NCBI GenBank assembly: GCA_963771025.1
Contig: CAVYRL010000004.1
Coordinates: forward strand, 320,401 to 384,400
Direction of reading: 5' to 3'
From: Miltoncostaea sp963771025
GTDB taxonomy: Bacteria > Actinomycetota > Thermoleophilia > Miltoncostaeales > Miltoncostaeaceae
DNA length: 64,000 nt
In this document: piece after piece, positions 52,199-60,930 of the stretch
Numbering within the stretch: the first letter of the stretch is position 1
How the letters are laid out: each line of letters starts with the position of its first letter
The notes under the pieces: generated by a model
Told to the model about the DNA's origin: nothing
What the model saw: the letters and a program-made list of their open reading frames with translations, nothing else
Databases searched by the model: none
Made by a program: the position numbers and the translations under genes

Positions 52199-53608
52199 TC
52201 AGGCCTTCGTCCATGCGCTGCTGCCGGAGGGCATCGCTCGGCCCCCGAAGCGGCGGTCCCCTGCCTCGGCGACCGCAACGTCGCGCGGATAGCTCGCTCT
52301 TGCCAGCAGCAGCAGGATCGCCGAAAGCGCCAGGGGGGCGAGCATGATCAGCATAGTCGCCGCCAGCGCCGCGCCTTCTCCAGGCCCGCCCGCCGAGGCC
52401 GGGGCCTGGAGGCCGGCTCCCTGGCCGCCGAGGGCGTCCGCCAGTAGTCCGAAGCTCAGCGGAGCGAAGGCGACGAGCGATGACCGCGCGACCACCCGGA
52501 TGCTCTCGGCCCGTCCCCAAAGAGCGCTCGGGACGACGTCGAGCCGAGCCGCGTCGAGGGGTGGGTTCGTGGCGGCCATGGCGGCGACCGCGAACATCAG
52601 GAGGGGAATGGCCGCCGCGAGGCGGTCGGACAGCAGGCCAGGCACGAATAGAGCGGTAGCGATCAGGGTCCCGCCCGCCGCGACGGACAGTCGGGCCGCC
52701 GAGTGCCCGCCTGCCAGCCGGTGGTCGGCGATCCGACCTCCGAGGCTCACGCCGACGAGCGCGCCCGCACCGACGACCACGATCAATCCATTACCCAGGC
52801 CCTGCCCCACATCGAAACGGGCCCGAGCGTAAGAGACGCCGAAGGTCTGGACGCCTGTCAGGTAGAAGTAGCCGAGCGCGGACGCGCCGATGAGCATGAG
52901 ATTGGTCGGAATCCGCAGCACGCAGCGGGCGGCGTCGATCAGGCTCGTTCCGCTCGGTTCGGTCGCGCTTCGGCGCGGCTCGGGCAGCATGCGCCAGACG
53001 ATGGCCGGAAGCGCAAGTGCCACCGCGCCGAGCAGCGCGATCGCGGCCCGCCAGCCCAGCGCCGCGGAGGCACCGCCCACGAGCACGAACCCGACGCCGG
53101 CTCCGGCGAGCTCGCCCGCCAACATCGAGCCGAAGACCCGTGCACGGTCAGGCGCCGGAAAGTAGTCGCCCGTCAGCGATGCGATGAAGGGGCTAGCCGC
53201 CGCGGTAACGATTCCTAGGGCCAAGCGGGCGCCGAGCAGCGCACCGTAGCTCGGTGCGAGGGCGCTCGCGAGGAGCGCGAGCGACCAGAGCAGGGTCGTC
53301 GTGGCCAGGATGGGCACCCGCGGCCCGCGGTCGGCAAACGCGCCCGCGGGCACCGTCGCGACGGCGCCCACGAGGGCGGTGGCGGTCACGAGCAGGCCGA
53401 ACTGGGTATCCGAGATTCCGAAGTCGCGCTCGAGCTGAACGGCGACGGCCCCGACCGATGCGATGTCCGCGGTCTGGAGAGCGAGCACGGCCGCAAGGAT
53501 CGCGATGAGTCGTCGCTGGCCTTCGGGTCGTCGCGGATGAGCTCGTCGGTTGCGGTTTCTCGGTTGGGCCGCGCCGCTGGCCGTGGGGTCGTCTTGGGCC
53601 ACGTCCAC
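52199..53608 (-). CDS. MFS transporter
   Basis: The 469-residue protein has about 12 hydrophobic helices, beginning near residue 35 with LIAILAAVLALQTADIASVG. It shows the loop-2/3 signature GAFADRGPRVPIL typical of major facilitators, plus a basic N-terminal tail (NRNRRAHPRRPEGQRR). A long alanine/glycine-rich loop lies before the last helix pair. It is convergent with the catabolic operon, 158 bp away, with no operator-like site at its start. It could import the island's substrate or export something unrelated. Confidence 0.88.
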   Translation of the reverse strand: MDVAQDDPTASGAAQPRNRNRRAHPRRPEGQRRLIAILAAVLALQTADIASVGAVAVQLERDFGISDTQFGLLVTATALVGAVATVPAGAFADRGPRVPILATTTLLWSLALLASALAPSYGALLGARLALGIVTAAASPFIASLTGDYFPAPDRARVFGSMLAGELAGAGVGFVLVGGASAALGWRAAIALLGAVALALPAIVWRMLPEPRRSATEPSGTSLIDAARCVLRIPTNLMLIGASALGYFYLTGVQTFGVSYARARFDVGQGLGNGLIVVVGAGALVGVSLGGRIADHRLAGGHSAARLSVAAGGTLIATALFVPGLLSDRLAAAIPLLMFAVAAMAATNPPLDAARLDVVPSALWGRAESIRVVARSSLVAFAPLSFGLLADALGGQGAGLQAPASAGGPGEGAALAATMLIMLAPLALSAILLLLARASYPRDVAVAEAGDRRFGGRAMPSGSSAWTKA

Positions 53609-53628
53609 GGCGCGAGGCGGATCGTGAA

Positions 53629-53910
53629 TCAGCGGCGGGTGAGCGCCGAGTAGCCGAGGGCCACACCCGCGCCGTACGCGAGGCGATGGGAGGCGTTGGA
53701 TGCGAGGTCAGCCGGCGAGTACTCCCACGACGGCCGGTGGAGCCCCATCGGCACGAGCTGAACGTAGGACATGCTCCAGACCGCCGCTCCGAACAGGAGC
53801 CCGTTCTGCCGCCAGCGGCGAACCCTGATGCCAAACAGGATCTCCGCCGCGCGAATCACGGGGACGATGAGAAAGGCCCACGCCAGGAAAATGAGCCACA
53901 CAGGGGGCAT
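53629..53910 (-). CDS. Small membrane protein of unknown function
   Basis: From the ATG at 53910 the product has 93 residues with an N-terminal membrane helix (PPVWLIFLAWAFLIVPVI), then a basic stretch (RVRRWRQNG) and a second hydrophobic segment (LLFGAAVWSMSYVQLV). The frame is open further upstream to 54039, so the start is uncertain. It ends 20 bp before the MFS transporter start and could be co-transcribed with it. I do not recognise the family. Confidence 0.45.
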   Translation of the reverse strand: MPPVWLIFLAWAFLIVPVIRAAEILFGIRVRRWRQNGLLFGAAVWSMSYVQLVPMGLHRPSWEYSPADLASNASHRLAYGAGVALGYSALTRR

Positions 53911-54057
53911 GTCGATGCAGTACCCAGGCAAAACCCCTGCGGAACGCGCCCGGGGTCGCTGGACCATCCGGCCGCTCGCACGACGACGAAGGCGCGCCGG
54001 TTGACCCCGGCGGCTCTTCGGCCACGCGTGATTCGTCAATCAGAAGGGACGCCTGCC

Positions 54058-54292
54058 GAACCCGTTCCTCGGAGGCGTGCTCTTCCCCGGTGTGGTCCTC
54101 GGCGTCCTCTACCTGGGGCCGTTGTTCGAGCGCCTCGTGACCGGCGACGGCCGGCCTCACCACCTACTCGACCGGCCGCGCGACGCGCCCTGGCGCACCG
54201 CCTTCGGCGCGGCATTCTTCACCTGGATCCTCGTCGTCTTCCTCGCCGGCGCAGCCGACCAGGCCTTCGTCCACTTCGACATCCCCCACCAG
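54058..54292 (+). repeat. Truncated second copy of part of the cytochrome b (qcrB) gene (direct repeat copy A)
   Basis: This 235-bp segment matches 61888-62122 in the same orientation with only four differences (54068, 54098, 54116, 54287), about 98% identity. It encodes the PLFERLVTGDGRPHHLL to AADQAFVHFDIP part of the cytochrome b C-terminus and has no start or remainder of the gene, so it is a gene fragment. Both ends stop abruptly, the left after GCC and the right at CAG. Confidence 0.93.
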
Positions 54293-54309
54293 TCTCACCC
54301 GGATGAGGG

Positions 54310-54600
54310 CTACTCAAGGTTCAGCTCGCCTAGGAGGCCGGTCAACTCGAGGGCACGGTAGGGCGAGCCCGTCACGTTCAGCAGGACGAGCCGCCGCCCC
54401 TCCTCGGCCAGGTCGGCATGCACGAGCAACAGCACCCGGATGCCCGTCGAGCCGAGGAAGTCCAAGTCCGCAAGGTTCAGTCTCAGGTCCCCCCGCGTGT
54501 CCTGGGCCAGGTCCACGAGGCGATCGCGAAGATCGTCGGCCGCGGCAAGGTCGAGCTCGCCCGAGAGGGCGTATTCGACCATGCCATTCAGGCTGTCCAC
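54310..54600 (-). CDS. STAS-domain (anti-anti-sigma-factor-like) protein
   Basis: From GTG 54600 the protein has 96 residues and is a single STAS domain: YALSGELDLAAADDLRDRL, then the phosphorylation-site region LADLDFLGSTGIRVLL with the usual Ser/Thr pair, and LVLLNVTGSPYRALELTGLL. Such proteins control partner-switching of sigma factors or transport. No anti-sigma factor or sigma factor is nearby. A start at ATG 54582 would cut the first strand, and starts further upstream are possible. It lies between the cytochrome b fragment and the IS3 remnant. Confidence 0.75.
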   Translation of the reverse strand: MDSLNGMVEYALSGELDLAAADDLRDRLVDLAQDTRGDLRLNLADLDFLGSTGIRVLLLVHADLAEEGRRLVLLNVTGSPYRALELTGLLGELNLE

Positions 54601-54948
54601 CCGACCACGGAGCAGCCCGTAAGGGTCTAAGCGCTCAGGGTGAGGCACGAGCACGTTCCTTGGTTCTACGACAACCGGGGTCTGGGGTCGTCGTGTCTCG
54701 TTTATTGCACATCCGCAACCGGGGCGCCAGATGGGCTGGCCCGACTCAGATCCTGTTCGACCGGAGCCACGTCGAGGTCCGGCGCTGGGTCGTGGGGTCG
54801 AGAAGACGATCCACGGGGACGCGCAGTCGGCGGCTCTCTTGGAGCCGGAGGGCAGGGACATGATTCAGAGCGCGCGGGCCTCTCTGGGTCTCGTGAGTCC
54901 AGTGTCCTGAAGGGTTGAACCCAACCGGTATACGGAGCTGATCCTTTT
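54601..54948. other. No gene recognised
   Basis: These roughly 350 bases between the STAS gene and the transposase remnant hold no reading frame that looks like a real protein on either strand. The last 60 bases may belong to the old left end of the IS3-type element. Confidence 0.4.
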
Positions 54949-55224
54949 CCTCGGGCAAGTCGATCAACGAGGTCCGCCGCGAACTCGATCTCACCGAGAC
55001 TGCGGTGCGCCGCTGGCGAAGCAGGCGAGGGTTGACCAGGGGGAGGCCCCGGGCCTGACCAGCGACGAGCGCGCCCAGCTGGCGCGGCTTCGGCGCGAGA
55101 ACGAGGTCCTGCGCGAGGAGCGTGAGATCCTGAAAAGGCCGCGGCCTTCCTCGCCACGGAGACGACGCGGTGAGCCTCTACCGGTTCATCGCCGCCGAGA
55201 AGGCCGATCACCGGGTCTCGTGGT
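54949..55224 (+). pseudogene. Decayed IS3-family transposase (orfA end plus start of orfB)
   Basis: The helix-turn-helix part of orfA reads GKSINEVRRELDLTETAVRRW and then shifts frame near 55013. The following QGEAPGLTSDERAQLARLRREN and LREEREILK match the leucine-zipper end of IS3-group orfA. A missing A after position 55135 shifts it again before AAAFLATETTR. The orfB start VSLYRFIAAEKADHRVS follows and stops at 55224. Everything beyond is lost, so the element cannot move. Confidence 0.85.
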
Positions 55225-55405
55225 AATGGTCGAAGCCCATGTGGATCCTTTCTCGGGATGACCCACCTGCCGTACCACCGGAGTGGGCGGCGAATCGGCG
55301 CGCTCACATTCACGACCGGTCGGGCCGCGAGGTTTCCGCCGGGTGGCGCGGGGGAAACGGCCGTTTGGGCCGCGCGAGCGGGCACTGTCGTGAGGAGCGC
55401 TCGGG

Positions 55406-55795
55406 ATGAACCGCGATGACCAAGCATCGCTGCGAGAACTCATCGGACGGCTCTCGGAGCAGACGGTACGGCTGCTGCGGCTGGAGTTGAGCCTGGCCCG
55501 GGCTGAGACGGCACGCACGGCGCGCCGTGCCGCGGGTTTCTTCGTCGCCCTGGCCGTCGCCGCGGCGCTGGGCGTGGTGGCCCTCGCGATGGCGGTGACC
55601 GTGGTGGTACTCGGCCTCGCCACGGCGATGCCGGCCTGGCTCGCGGCCCTGATCGTGATGGTTCTCGCGTTGGTGGTCGCAGCGCCGCTGGGACTGATCG
55701 GCGCCCGCGGGCTGGCCCGCACGATCGCGAACGCGCCGCGCGACGCGGCCGAGGGCGTCAAGGAGGAGCTGGAGTGGACGCGGACCCCGAACTGA
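55406..55795 (+). CDS. Holin-X-like (phage holin superfamily III) membrane protein
   Basis: The 129-residue protein begins with an amphipathic helix (LRELIGRLSEQTVRLLRLEL) followed by two membrane segments (FFVALAVAAALGVVALAMAV and ALIVMVLALVVAAPLGLIGA). This is the actinobacterial 'Holin-X' pattern; these proteins are chromosomal and often sit next to DUF3618 genes, as here. A lytic role is not implied. The next gene starts 22 bp before its stop. Confidence 0.8.
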   Translation: MNRDDQASLRELIGRLSEQTVRLLRLELSLARAETARTARRAAGFFVALAVAAALGVVALAMAVTVVVLGLATAMPAWLAALIVMVLALVVAAPLGLIGARGLARTIANAPRDAAEGVKEELEWTRTPN

Positions 55796-56088
55796 TCCGC
55801 CAGGAGATCCAGCGCACCCGCGCGGAGATGGGGGAGACCGCCGCGGCCATCTCGCGGCGCCTCGACGTGACGACGCACGTCGGCCGGGCGATCGGCGAAC
55901 GGCGCGCGGTCCTGCGCTCGGCGGTGGACGAGGCGCGCAGGCCGTCCCCCGGTGCGTCGGGTGCGGCCGCGGCCGTTGACCGTGCCGGTCGCGCGCTCGA
56001 GGCCCTGCGTGGGCACTCGCTGCTGCTGGCCCTCCTGATCTGGGCGATCGGCGCGGCGGTGATCCTCGTGGCGAGCCCCTCACGATGA
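55774..56088 (+). CDS. DUF3618 family protein
   Basis: The 104-residue protein starts at a GTG inside the preceding gene. It has the DUF3618 opening PELIRQEIQRTRAEMGETAAAIS, split here into two helical turns, and a single C-terminal membrane helix (LLALLIWAIGAAVILVA). Function is unknown; it is common in actinobacteria together with the holin-X-like protein. Its TGA overlaps the start of the oxidase subunit II gene by 4 bp. Confidence 0.85.
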   Translation: MDADPELIRQEIQRTRAEMGETAAAISRRLDVTTHVGRAIGERRAVLRSAVDEARRPSPGASGAAAAVDRAGRALEALRGHSLLLALLIWAIGAAVILVASPSR

Positions 56089-56720
56089 ACGACACACGGG
56101 CGGCATTCGAGGACGTTCTCGGTGTCTACGGGCCCGTCATGATCGTCGTCACGGTCGTCGTGCTCGGGGCGTTCGTCGTCATGATCCTGCTCTCCCGCAG
56201 GCGCACCGAAGCCGATTCGGGCCCTCGAGGCGAGCACCCGGTGGCCGAGGGTCTCTACGCGGCCGGGCTCTTGGCCGTGGCGGTCCTGCTCGTGACCGTG
56301 ACCTTCCGGGCGGAGGGTCGCGAGGAGGCCGTCGCCGCCCATCCTGCTCTGAGAGTGGACGTCACCGCAGCCCGCTGGCACTGGCGCTTCGCCTACCCGG
56401 ACGCCGGCGTCGTGCAGGCCGGCGCCGACGGCCGCCCGGCGACGTTGGTCGTCCCGGTGGACGAGACCATCCGCTTCACGCTGCGCGCGACCGACGTCAT
56501 CCACTCCTTCTACGTGCCGGAGCTGCGCTTCAAGAGGGACATGATCCCGGGCACCGTCCAGTCGGTGGACCTGCGGTTCCCGGCGGCCGGCCGCTTCGGC
56601 GGCGCGTGCGCCGAGTTCTGCGGCCTGGACCACGCGTCGATGGTCTTCGATGTGGTCGCGATGCCGCCGGACCGGTTCGCGGCGTGGCTCATGGCGCGAC
56701 GCGCGGGGGCGCGGGCGTGA
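56085..56720 (+). CDS. coxB: Cytochrome c oxidase subunit II
   Basis: The 211-residue protein has two N-terminal membrane helices (about residues 17-38 and 55-75) and a periplasmic cupredoxin domain. All CuA ligands are visible: His in TDVIHSFYVPELR and the cluster CAEFCGLDHASM (Cys, Cys, His, Met). The RWHWRFAYP stretch corresponds to the aromatic electron-entry patch. There is no fused cytochrome c domain, so electrons must come from a separate cytochrome c or from the diheme QcrC. It is coupled by GTGA overlap to subunit I. Confidence 0.92.
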   Translation: MNDTRAAFEDVLGVYGPVMIVVTVVVLGAFVVMILLSRRRTEADSGPRGEHPVAEGLYAAGLLAVAVLLVTVTFRAEGREEAVAAHPALRVDVTAARWHWRFAYPDAGVVQAGADGRPATLVVPVDETIRFTLRATDVIHSFYVPELRFKRDMIPGTVQSVDLRFPAAGRFGGACAEFCGLDHASMVFDVVAMPPDRFAAWLMARRAGARA

Positions 56721-58342
56721 GCACCACGACCACCCCCGCGCCCCCGGCGGCCGCGCCGCGCCCGTCGGGGCTGCTCGGCTGGCTGGCGGCCACCGACCAC
56801 AAACGGATCGGAATCATGACCGCGGTGACGGCGCTCGTCTTCTTCGGCGTGAGCGGGACGCTGGCGCTGCTCATCCGCACCGAGTTGGCGAGCACCGGGA
56901 TGCAGCTCGTCTCCCACGACACGTACAACCAGCTCTTCACCCTGCACGGGTCGGGGATGATCTTCCTGGTGATGACGCCCGCGGCGCTCGCGCTCGGCCT
57001 CTACATCGTTCCTCTTCAGGTGGGCGCGGCGGAGATCATGGCGCCGCGCCTCGCCCTCGCCGCACTGTGGCTGCTGGTGCTGGGAGGCCTGTCGATGTTC
57101 CTCGGCTTCGTCACCGGCCAGGGCGCGGGCAAGGCCGGCTGGTTCTCGTACTACCCGCTATCGGGCGAGCAGGGCACGCCCGGCACGGGGATGGACATGT
57201 GGATCGTCGGCGTGATGCTGGCGACTGCGGCGGGCACGCTACTCGGCCTCTGCATCCTGGGGACCATCCTGCGCCTGCGCGCGCCCGGCATGACGATGCT
57301 GCGCCTGCCGGTCTTCAGCTGGTCGATGCTCGTCAGCTGCCTGATGGTCGTGCTGTCGTTCCCGGTGCTGATCGTCGCCTTCGGGCTCCTGCTCGCGGCC
57401 CGGCACGCCGGGCTCGGGCTCTATGACGGAGACGGTGGCCCGATCATCTACCAGCACCTGTTCTGGTTCTTCGGCCACCCGGTCGTCTACGTCATGTTCT
57501 TCCCGTTCGTCGGCGTGGCCCTCGAGGCGATCGCCGTCTTCTCCGGCCGTCGCATGTTCGGCTACCGGGCGTTCGTCGTCTCGATGCTGGCGTTCGGCGG
57601 CCTCTCGATGAGCGTCTGGGCCCACCACATGTTCGCCACGGGCCAGGTGGCCAACCGGTACTTCGCCCTCACCTCGACGTTGCTGATCGTGCCCGCGGGC
57701 ATCGAGTACCTCGATGCGCTGGGGACGATGTGGCGCGGCGCCATCCGCCTGACCGCGCCGATGCTCTTCGCGCTCGGCTTCTTCATGCAGTTCCTGATCG
57801 GCGGCGTGACCGGGATCTTCGTGGCGTCGCCCCCGCTCGACTTCCACGTCACCGACACCTACTTCGTCGTGGCGCACTTCCATTACACGCTGGCCGCCGG
57901 GAGCCTGTTCGGCCTCTTCACGGCCATCTACTACTGGGCGCCGAAGGCCACCGGGGTGATGCTCGACGAGGGGCTCGGGCGGCTGCACTTCGTGCTGCTG
58001 GTGGTGGGCACCAATCTCACGTTCTTCCCGATGTTCCTGCTCGGCATGGACGGGATGGTGCGCCGGATCCCCGACTATCCGCAGCATCCAGGCTGGGAGC
58101 TCCTCAATCGGCTGGCCACCGCCGGCTCGTACGTGATCGCGGTCGCGATCCTCGTCTTCGCCGTCAACGTGGCGGTCTCGTGGCGACGCCGGACTCCGGC
58201 GGGCGATGACCCGTGGGGCGGACAGACGCTCGAGTGGGCGACCACCTCGCCGCCGCCGCGCCACAACTTCGCCGCCCTGCCGCCGGTCCGCTCGTTCGCC
58301 CCGCTGCTCGACGCACGGCGGGCGCGGGAGCACGCCCCGTGA
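56717..58342 (+). CDS. coxA: Haem-copper oxidase subunit I with atypical proton-pathway residues
   Basis: The 541-residue, 12-helix protein has all metal ligands: His77 (LFTLHGSG) and His389 for low-spin haem, His254 with the cross-linked-type Tyr258, His303/His304 for CuB, and His387 for the active-site haem. Unusual residues stand at canonical proton-pathway positions. The HPEVY glutamate is Val256 (GHPVVYVMFFP), the K-pathway PTGIK lysine is Glu330 (VPAGIEYLD), and the GAPDMAFPR aspartate region reads GAAEIMAPR. It also lacks the YS motif of A2-type enzymes. It is still expected to reduce O2, but proton pumping may follow another route. Start GTG overlaps the subunit II stop. Confidence 0.92.
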   Translation: MSTTTTPAPPAAAPRPSGLLGWLAATDHKRIGIMTAVTALVFFGVSGTLALLIRTELASTGMQLVSHDTYNQLFTLHGSGMIFLVMTPAALALGLYIVPLQVGAAEIMAPRLALAALWLLVLGGLSMFLGFVTGQGAGKAGWFSYYPLSGEQGTPGTGMDMWIVGVMLATAAGTLLGLCILGTILRLRAPGMTMLRLPVFSWSMLVSCLMVVLSFPVLIVAFGLLLAARHAGLGLYDGDGGPIIYQHLFWFFGHPVVYVMFFPFVGVALEAIAVFSGRRMFGYRAFVVSMLAFGGLSMSVWAHHMFATGQVANRYFALTSTLLIVPAGIEYLDALGTMWRGAIRLTAPMLFALGFFMQFLIGGVTGIFVASPPLDFHVTDTYFVVAHFHYTLAAGSLFGLFTAIYYWAPKATGVMLDEGLGRLHFVLLVVGTNLTFFPMFLLGMDGMVRRIPDYPQHPGWELLNRLATAGSYVIAVAILVFAVNVAVSWRRRTPAGDDPWGGQTLEWATTSPPPRHNFAALPPVRSFAPLLDARRAREHAP

Positions 58343-58689
58343 CCCGCGCGGCCGTGGCCCTGGCGGCCTGGGGCGCCTGGCTGGCGGTGCTCGCCGTGGT
58401 GCTCGCGTTCTGGACGCCGGACGACCTTCCCCGGGTGCTGCTCGGGGCCGCCGCGCTCGGGGCACTGGTGATCGCGGGCGTCGCGCTGACGCGACCCGAT
58501 GCGGCCCGCGACCGCCCACTGCCCGACGGGAGCGTGGCGACGGTCCTCGTGGCCGTGGGCGTGGCGACGATGATGATGGGGGTCGTCGCCGGCCTGTGGC
58601 TGACCCTGCTAGGGGCGGGGCTGACCGTGTCCGGCCTCGCGGGCGTCGTGCGCGAGCTCAGCGCCCAGCGCGGGGCGGGTCGCGGGTGA
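58339..58689 (+). CDS. Small membrane protein in the oxidase operon
   Basis: The 116-residue protein starts at a GTG overlapping the subunit I stop. It has four hydrophobic stretches, among them VALAAWGAWLAVLAVVLAFW and ATVLVAVGVATMMMGVVAGLW. Its place suggests a small oxidase subunit or assembly factor (subunit IV-like), but I cannot match it to a known family. Its stop overlaps the GTG of the CtaG-like gene. Confidence 0.8.
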   Translation: MTRAAVALAAWGAWLAVLAVVLAFWTPDDLPRVLLGAAALGALVIAGVALTRPDAARDRPLPDGSVATVLVAVGVATMMMGVVAGLWLTLLGAGLTVSGLAGVVRELSAQRGAGRG

Positions 58690-59336
58690 GACGCCTGCGC
58701 GCGATGGCGCTGCCGGCCGGGGTCGCGGTCTGCGCGCTGGCCGTCGCGGCCGTGCCCGACGAGCCGTTGTCGCTGCACATGCTCCAGCACTCGCTGCTGG
58801 TCGCCGTCGGCGCCCCTCTGATCGCGTTCGGGATGCCGTCCCCGCGGGCGCTCGGCCTGCCGCCCGCCGCCCGGCGACGGCTTGCGCGGGCCACGCGCCG
58901 AGGCGCCCTCGGTATCGCGGCCGACCCCGTGACGGCCTGGATCGCGTTCGTCGCCGTCCAGTGGGTGGTGCACCTCACCGCCCTCCTCCAGCTCACCGAG
59001 GAGCGCCCCGCGCTCCACGCGGGAGTCCACGTCGTGCTGGTCGGCACCGCGGTGCTCTTCTGGCTGCCGGTCCTGGCCCGGGTGGCGCTCGGGCGCCCGC
59101 TCCGTGGCGGCGAGCGGAGCGTCTACCTGCTATTGGCGGCGCCGGCCAACGACCTCGTTGCGCTCGGTCTGATGGCCACGGGACACCCCGACGCCGGCGC
59201 GGCGATGCTCGCGGGGATGGTGGCGGTGCCCGTTGCGGCGGTCGTCGTCACCTGGCGCTGGATGCGGACCGAGAGCGCCCGTGCTGAGCGCTGGGAGGCT
59301 CTGTGCCTGGAGCGCGGCTGGAGGGCCTATCCGTGA
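58686..59336 (+). CDS. CtaG-like cytochrome c oxidase assembly protein
   Basis: The 216-residue membrane protein has the caa3_CtaG pattern: LHMLQHSLLVAVGAPLIAFG with the conserved His pair, an AFVAVQWVVHLTALLQL helix and AGVHVVLVGTAVLFWLPVL. Such proteins help copper insertion or oxidase assembly. The first helices of longer CtaG proteins are missing, so it is a short form. It lies between the oxidase and qcrC and overlaps both neighbours by 4 bp. Confidence 0.85.
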   Translation: MRRLRAMALPAGVAVCALAVAAVPDEPLSLHMLQHSLLVAVGAPLIAFGMPSPRALGLPPAARRRLARATRRGALGIAADPVTAWIAFVAVQWVVHLTALLQLTEERPALHAGVHVVLVGTAVLFWLPVLARVALGRPLRGGERSVYLLLAAPANDLVALGLMATGHPDAGAAMLAGMVAVPVAAVVVTWRWMRTESARAERWEALCLERGWRAYP

Positions 59337-60059
59337 GCCTGCGCGTCCTCATGGCCGTTGTGCTCGCCCTGGGCGCCGCCCTTCCGGCCGGCGCCCAGAT
59401 GACCGCGCCGGCCGACGCACAGGCGGTTGCCGGCAGGGCGCTCTTCCAGGAGGGCTGCACCTCCTGCCACGGCATGCAGGGCGGTGGCGTCCCCGGTCGC
59501 GGACCGTCGCTGCGGGGCGCCGGCGCAGCGGCCGCCGACTTCTACCTGTCCACCGGGCGAATGCCGCTGCCGGGGGCCCCGGGCGACGAGCCTCTGCGCG
59601 CCGACCCCGTGTACGACAGCGCGCAGATCGCCCAGATCGCGGCCTACGTCGCCTCACTCGGGCCCGGGCCGGCCATCCCGGCCGTTTACCCGGAGGCGGC
59701 CTCGGTGGCCGAAGGCCGCGCAGCGTTCACCACCTACTGCGCGGGCTGCCACCAGATCGCCGGTCAAGGGGGCGTCGTGATCGGGGCGGTGGCGCCGAAC
59801 CTCGGCGATGCCACGCCTACCCAGATCGCCGAGGAGGTCCGTCGGGCCACACCTCATGCCCCGGTTCGACAGGACGACCATCGACGACCGGACGCTCGAC
59901 GGGATCGTCCGCTACGTCCAACTCACCCGGCACCCGGACGACCGAGGGGGCCTGGGCATCGGCCACATGGGACCCGTGCCCGAGGGGATGATCGCCTGGT
60001 TCGTCGCGCTCGCGGCGCTGCTGCTGGTGGCGCGCGTCATCGGGGAGCGGGGCTCGTGA
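59333..60059 (+). pseudogene. qcrC: Diheme cytochrome c subunit of menaquinol-cytochrome c reductase (QcrC), one frameshift
   Basis: A signal peptide or anchor (MSLRVLMAVVLALGAALPAGA) precedes two haem c sites, C42-C45-H46 in GCTSCHG and C136-C139-H140 in YCAGCHQ. Around 59849 the frame is lost, and the expected sequence (GPHLMPRFDRTTIDD, DGIVRYVQL and a C-terminal helix MIAWFVALAALLLVARVIG) continues in another frame to 60059. The gene is therefore either inactivated by one indel or misread there. Diheme QcrC subunits pass electrons straight to the oxidase. Confidence 0.85.
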
Positions 60060-60930
60060 GCGCGCCCTCCGACCGCCACCCGGCCGCCGAGCGCGCCGTC
60101 GTCGTCCTGCTCTGGCTGGCGGCGCTGGCGGGGCCTCTTCGTGGTGGCCTTCGCCGCCGGCTGGCCGCTCGGCTGGATGGCCGTGGGCCTGGAGGGGCGC
60201 TCGGCCTGGTCGCCGCCGCGCTGATCGTGGCCGGAACGCGCCTGGCGGCGGTGGGCGGCGCCAGCGAGCCGCGTCCGGCCTTCGGCGAGCCCGCCGAACA
60301 GCGCGAGGTGGCCGATATCGTCACCGGCGAGGGCGGCGGGCTCTCGCGGCGGCGTCTCATCCTGTCCGCGGCGCTGGCGGCCGGCGGAGCCCTCGTCGCC
60401 GCCGCCCTCGCGCCGCTGGCGTCGCTCGGGCCAAGCGTCGGCGACGCCCTGGGCGGCTCGCCCTGGGCGCCCGGACGGCTGCTGGTGGGCGAGGACGGCA
60501 GCCGCTGCTCGCGTCGGCCCTCAACGTCGGAGCCCTCACCACCGCCTTCCCCGAGGGCGCCCCCCGCCGTGACCTCGCCGCGCCGGTCGTCGTCGTACGG
60601 GTGGCTCCCGAGATGCTGCGCCTGCCGCCGGAGCGCCGCGACTGGGCGCCCGGGGGAATCATGGCCTTCTCCAAGATCTGCACGCATGCCGGGTGCGCCG
60701 TGTCGCTGTTCCGCTATCCGGTGTCGGCCGCCACCTCGCCCGGCCCCGCGCTGGTCTGCCCGTGCCACTACTCGACCTTCGATGTCGTGAAGGGCGGCAA
60801 CGTCGTCTTCGGGCCCGCCGTGCGGGCCCTGCCGCAATTGCCCCTGTCCGCGGACGCCGCCGGCCGACCGATGGCCGCGGGCGACTTCAGCGGCCCGATC
60901 GGGCCCTCCTGGCTGGGGATCCGCCGGTGA
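60056..60930 (+). pseudogene. qcrA: Rieske iron-sulfur subunit (QcrA), several frameshifts
   Basis: The C-terminal Rieske fold is intact, with both cluster motifs CTHAGC and CPCHYS and a final PIGPSWLGIRR. Upstream, the pieces lie in different frames. The first helix begins VVVLLWLAALAG and continues as LFVVAFAAGWPLGWMAVGLEG in a second frame. GLVAAALIVAGTR and SRRRLILSAALAAGGALVAA are back in the first frame. ALTTAFPEG and the Rieske domain are in a third. That makes about three breaks near 60127, 60190 and 60503. The layout with several N-terminal helices is that of actinobacterial QcrA. Confidence 0.85.

Noticed and set aside
54077..54361. A separate small membrane protein gene at 54077
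   Set aside because: The frame is simply the duplicated fragment of cytochrome b running into unrelated sequence.
55406..55795. Holin-like gene as evidence for a prophage
   Set aside because: No other phage genes are present, and the holin-X/DUF3618 pair is an ordinary chromosomal feature of actinobacteria.
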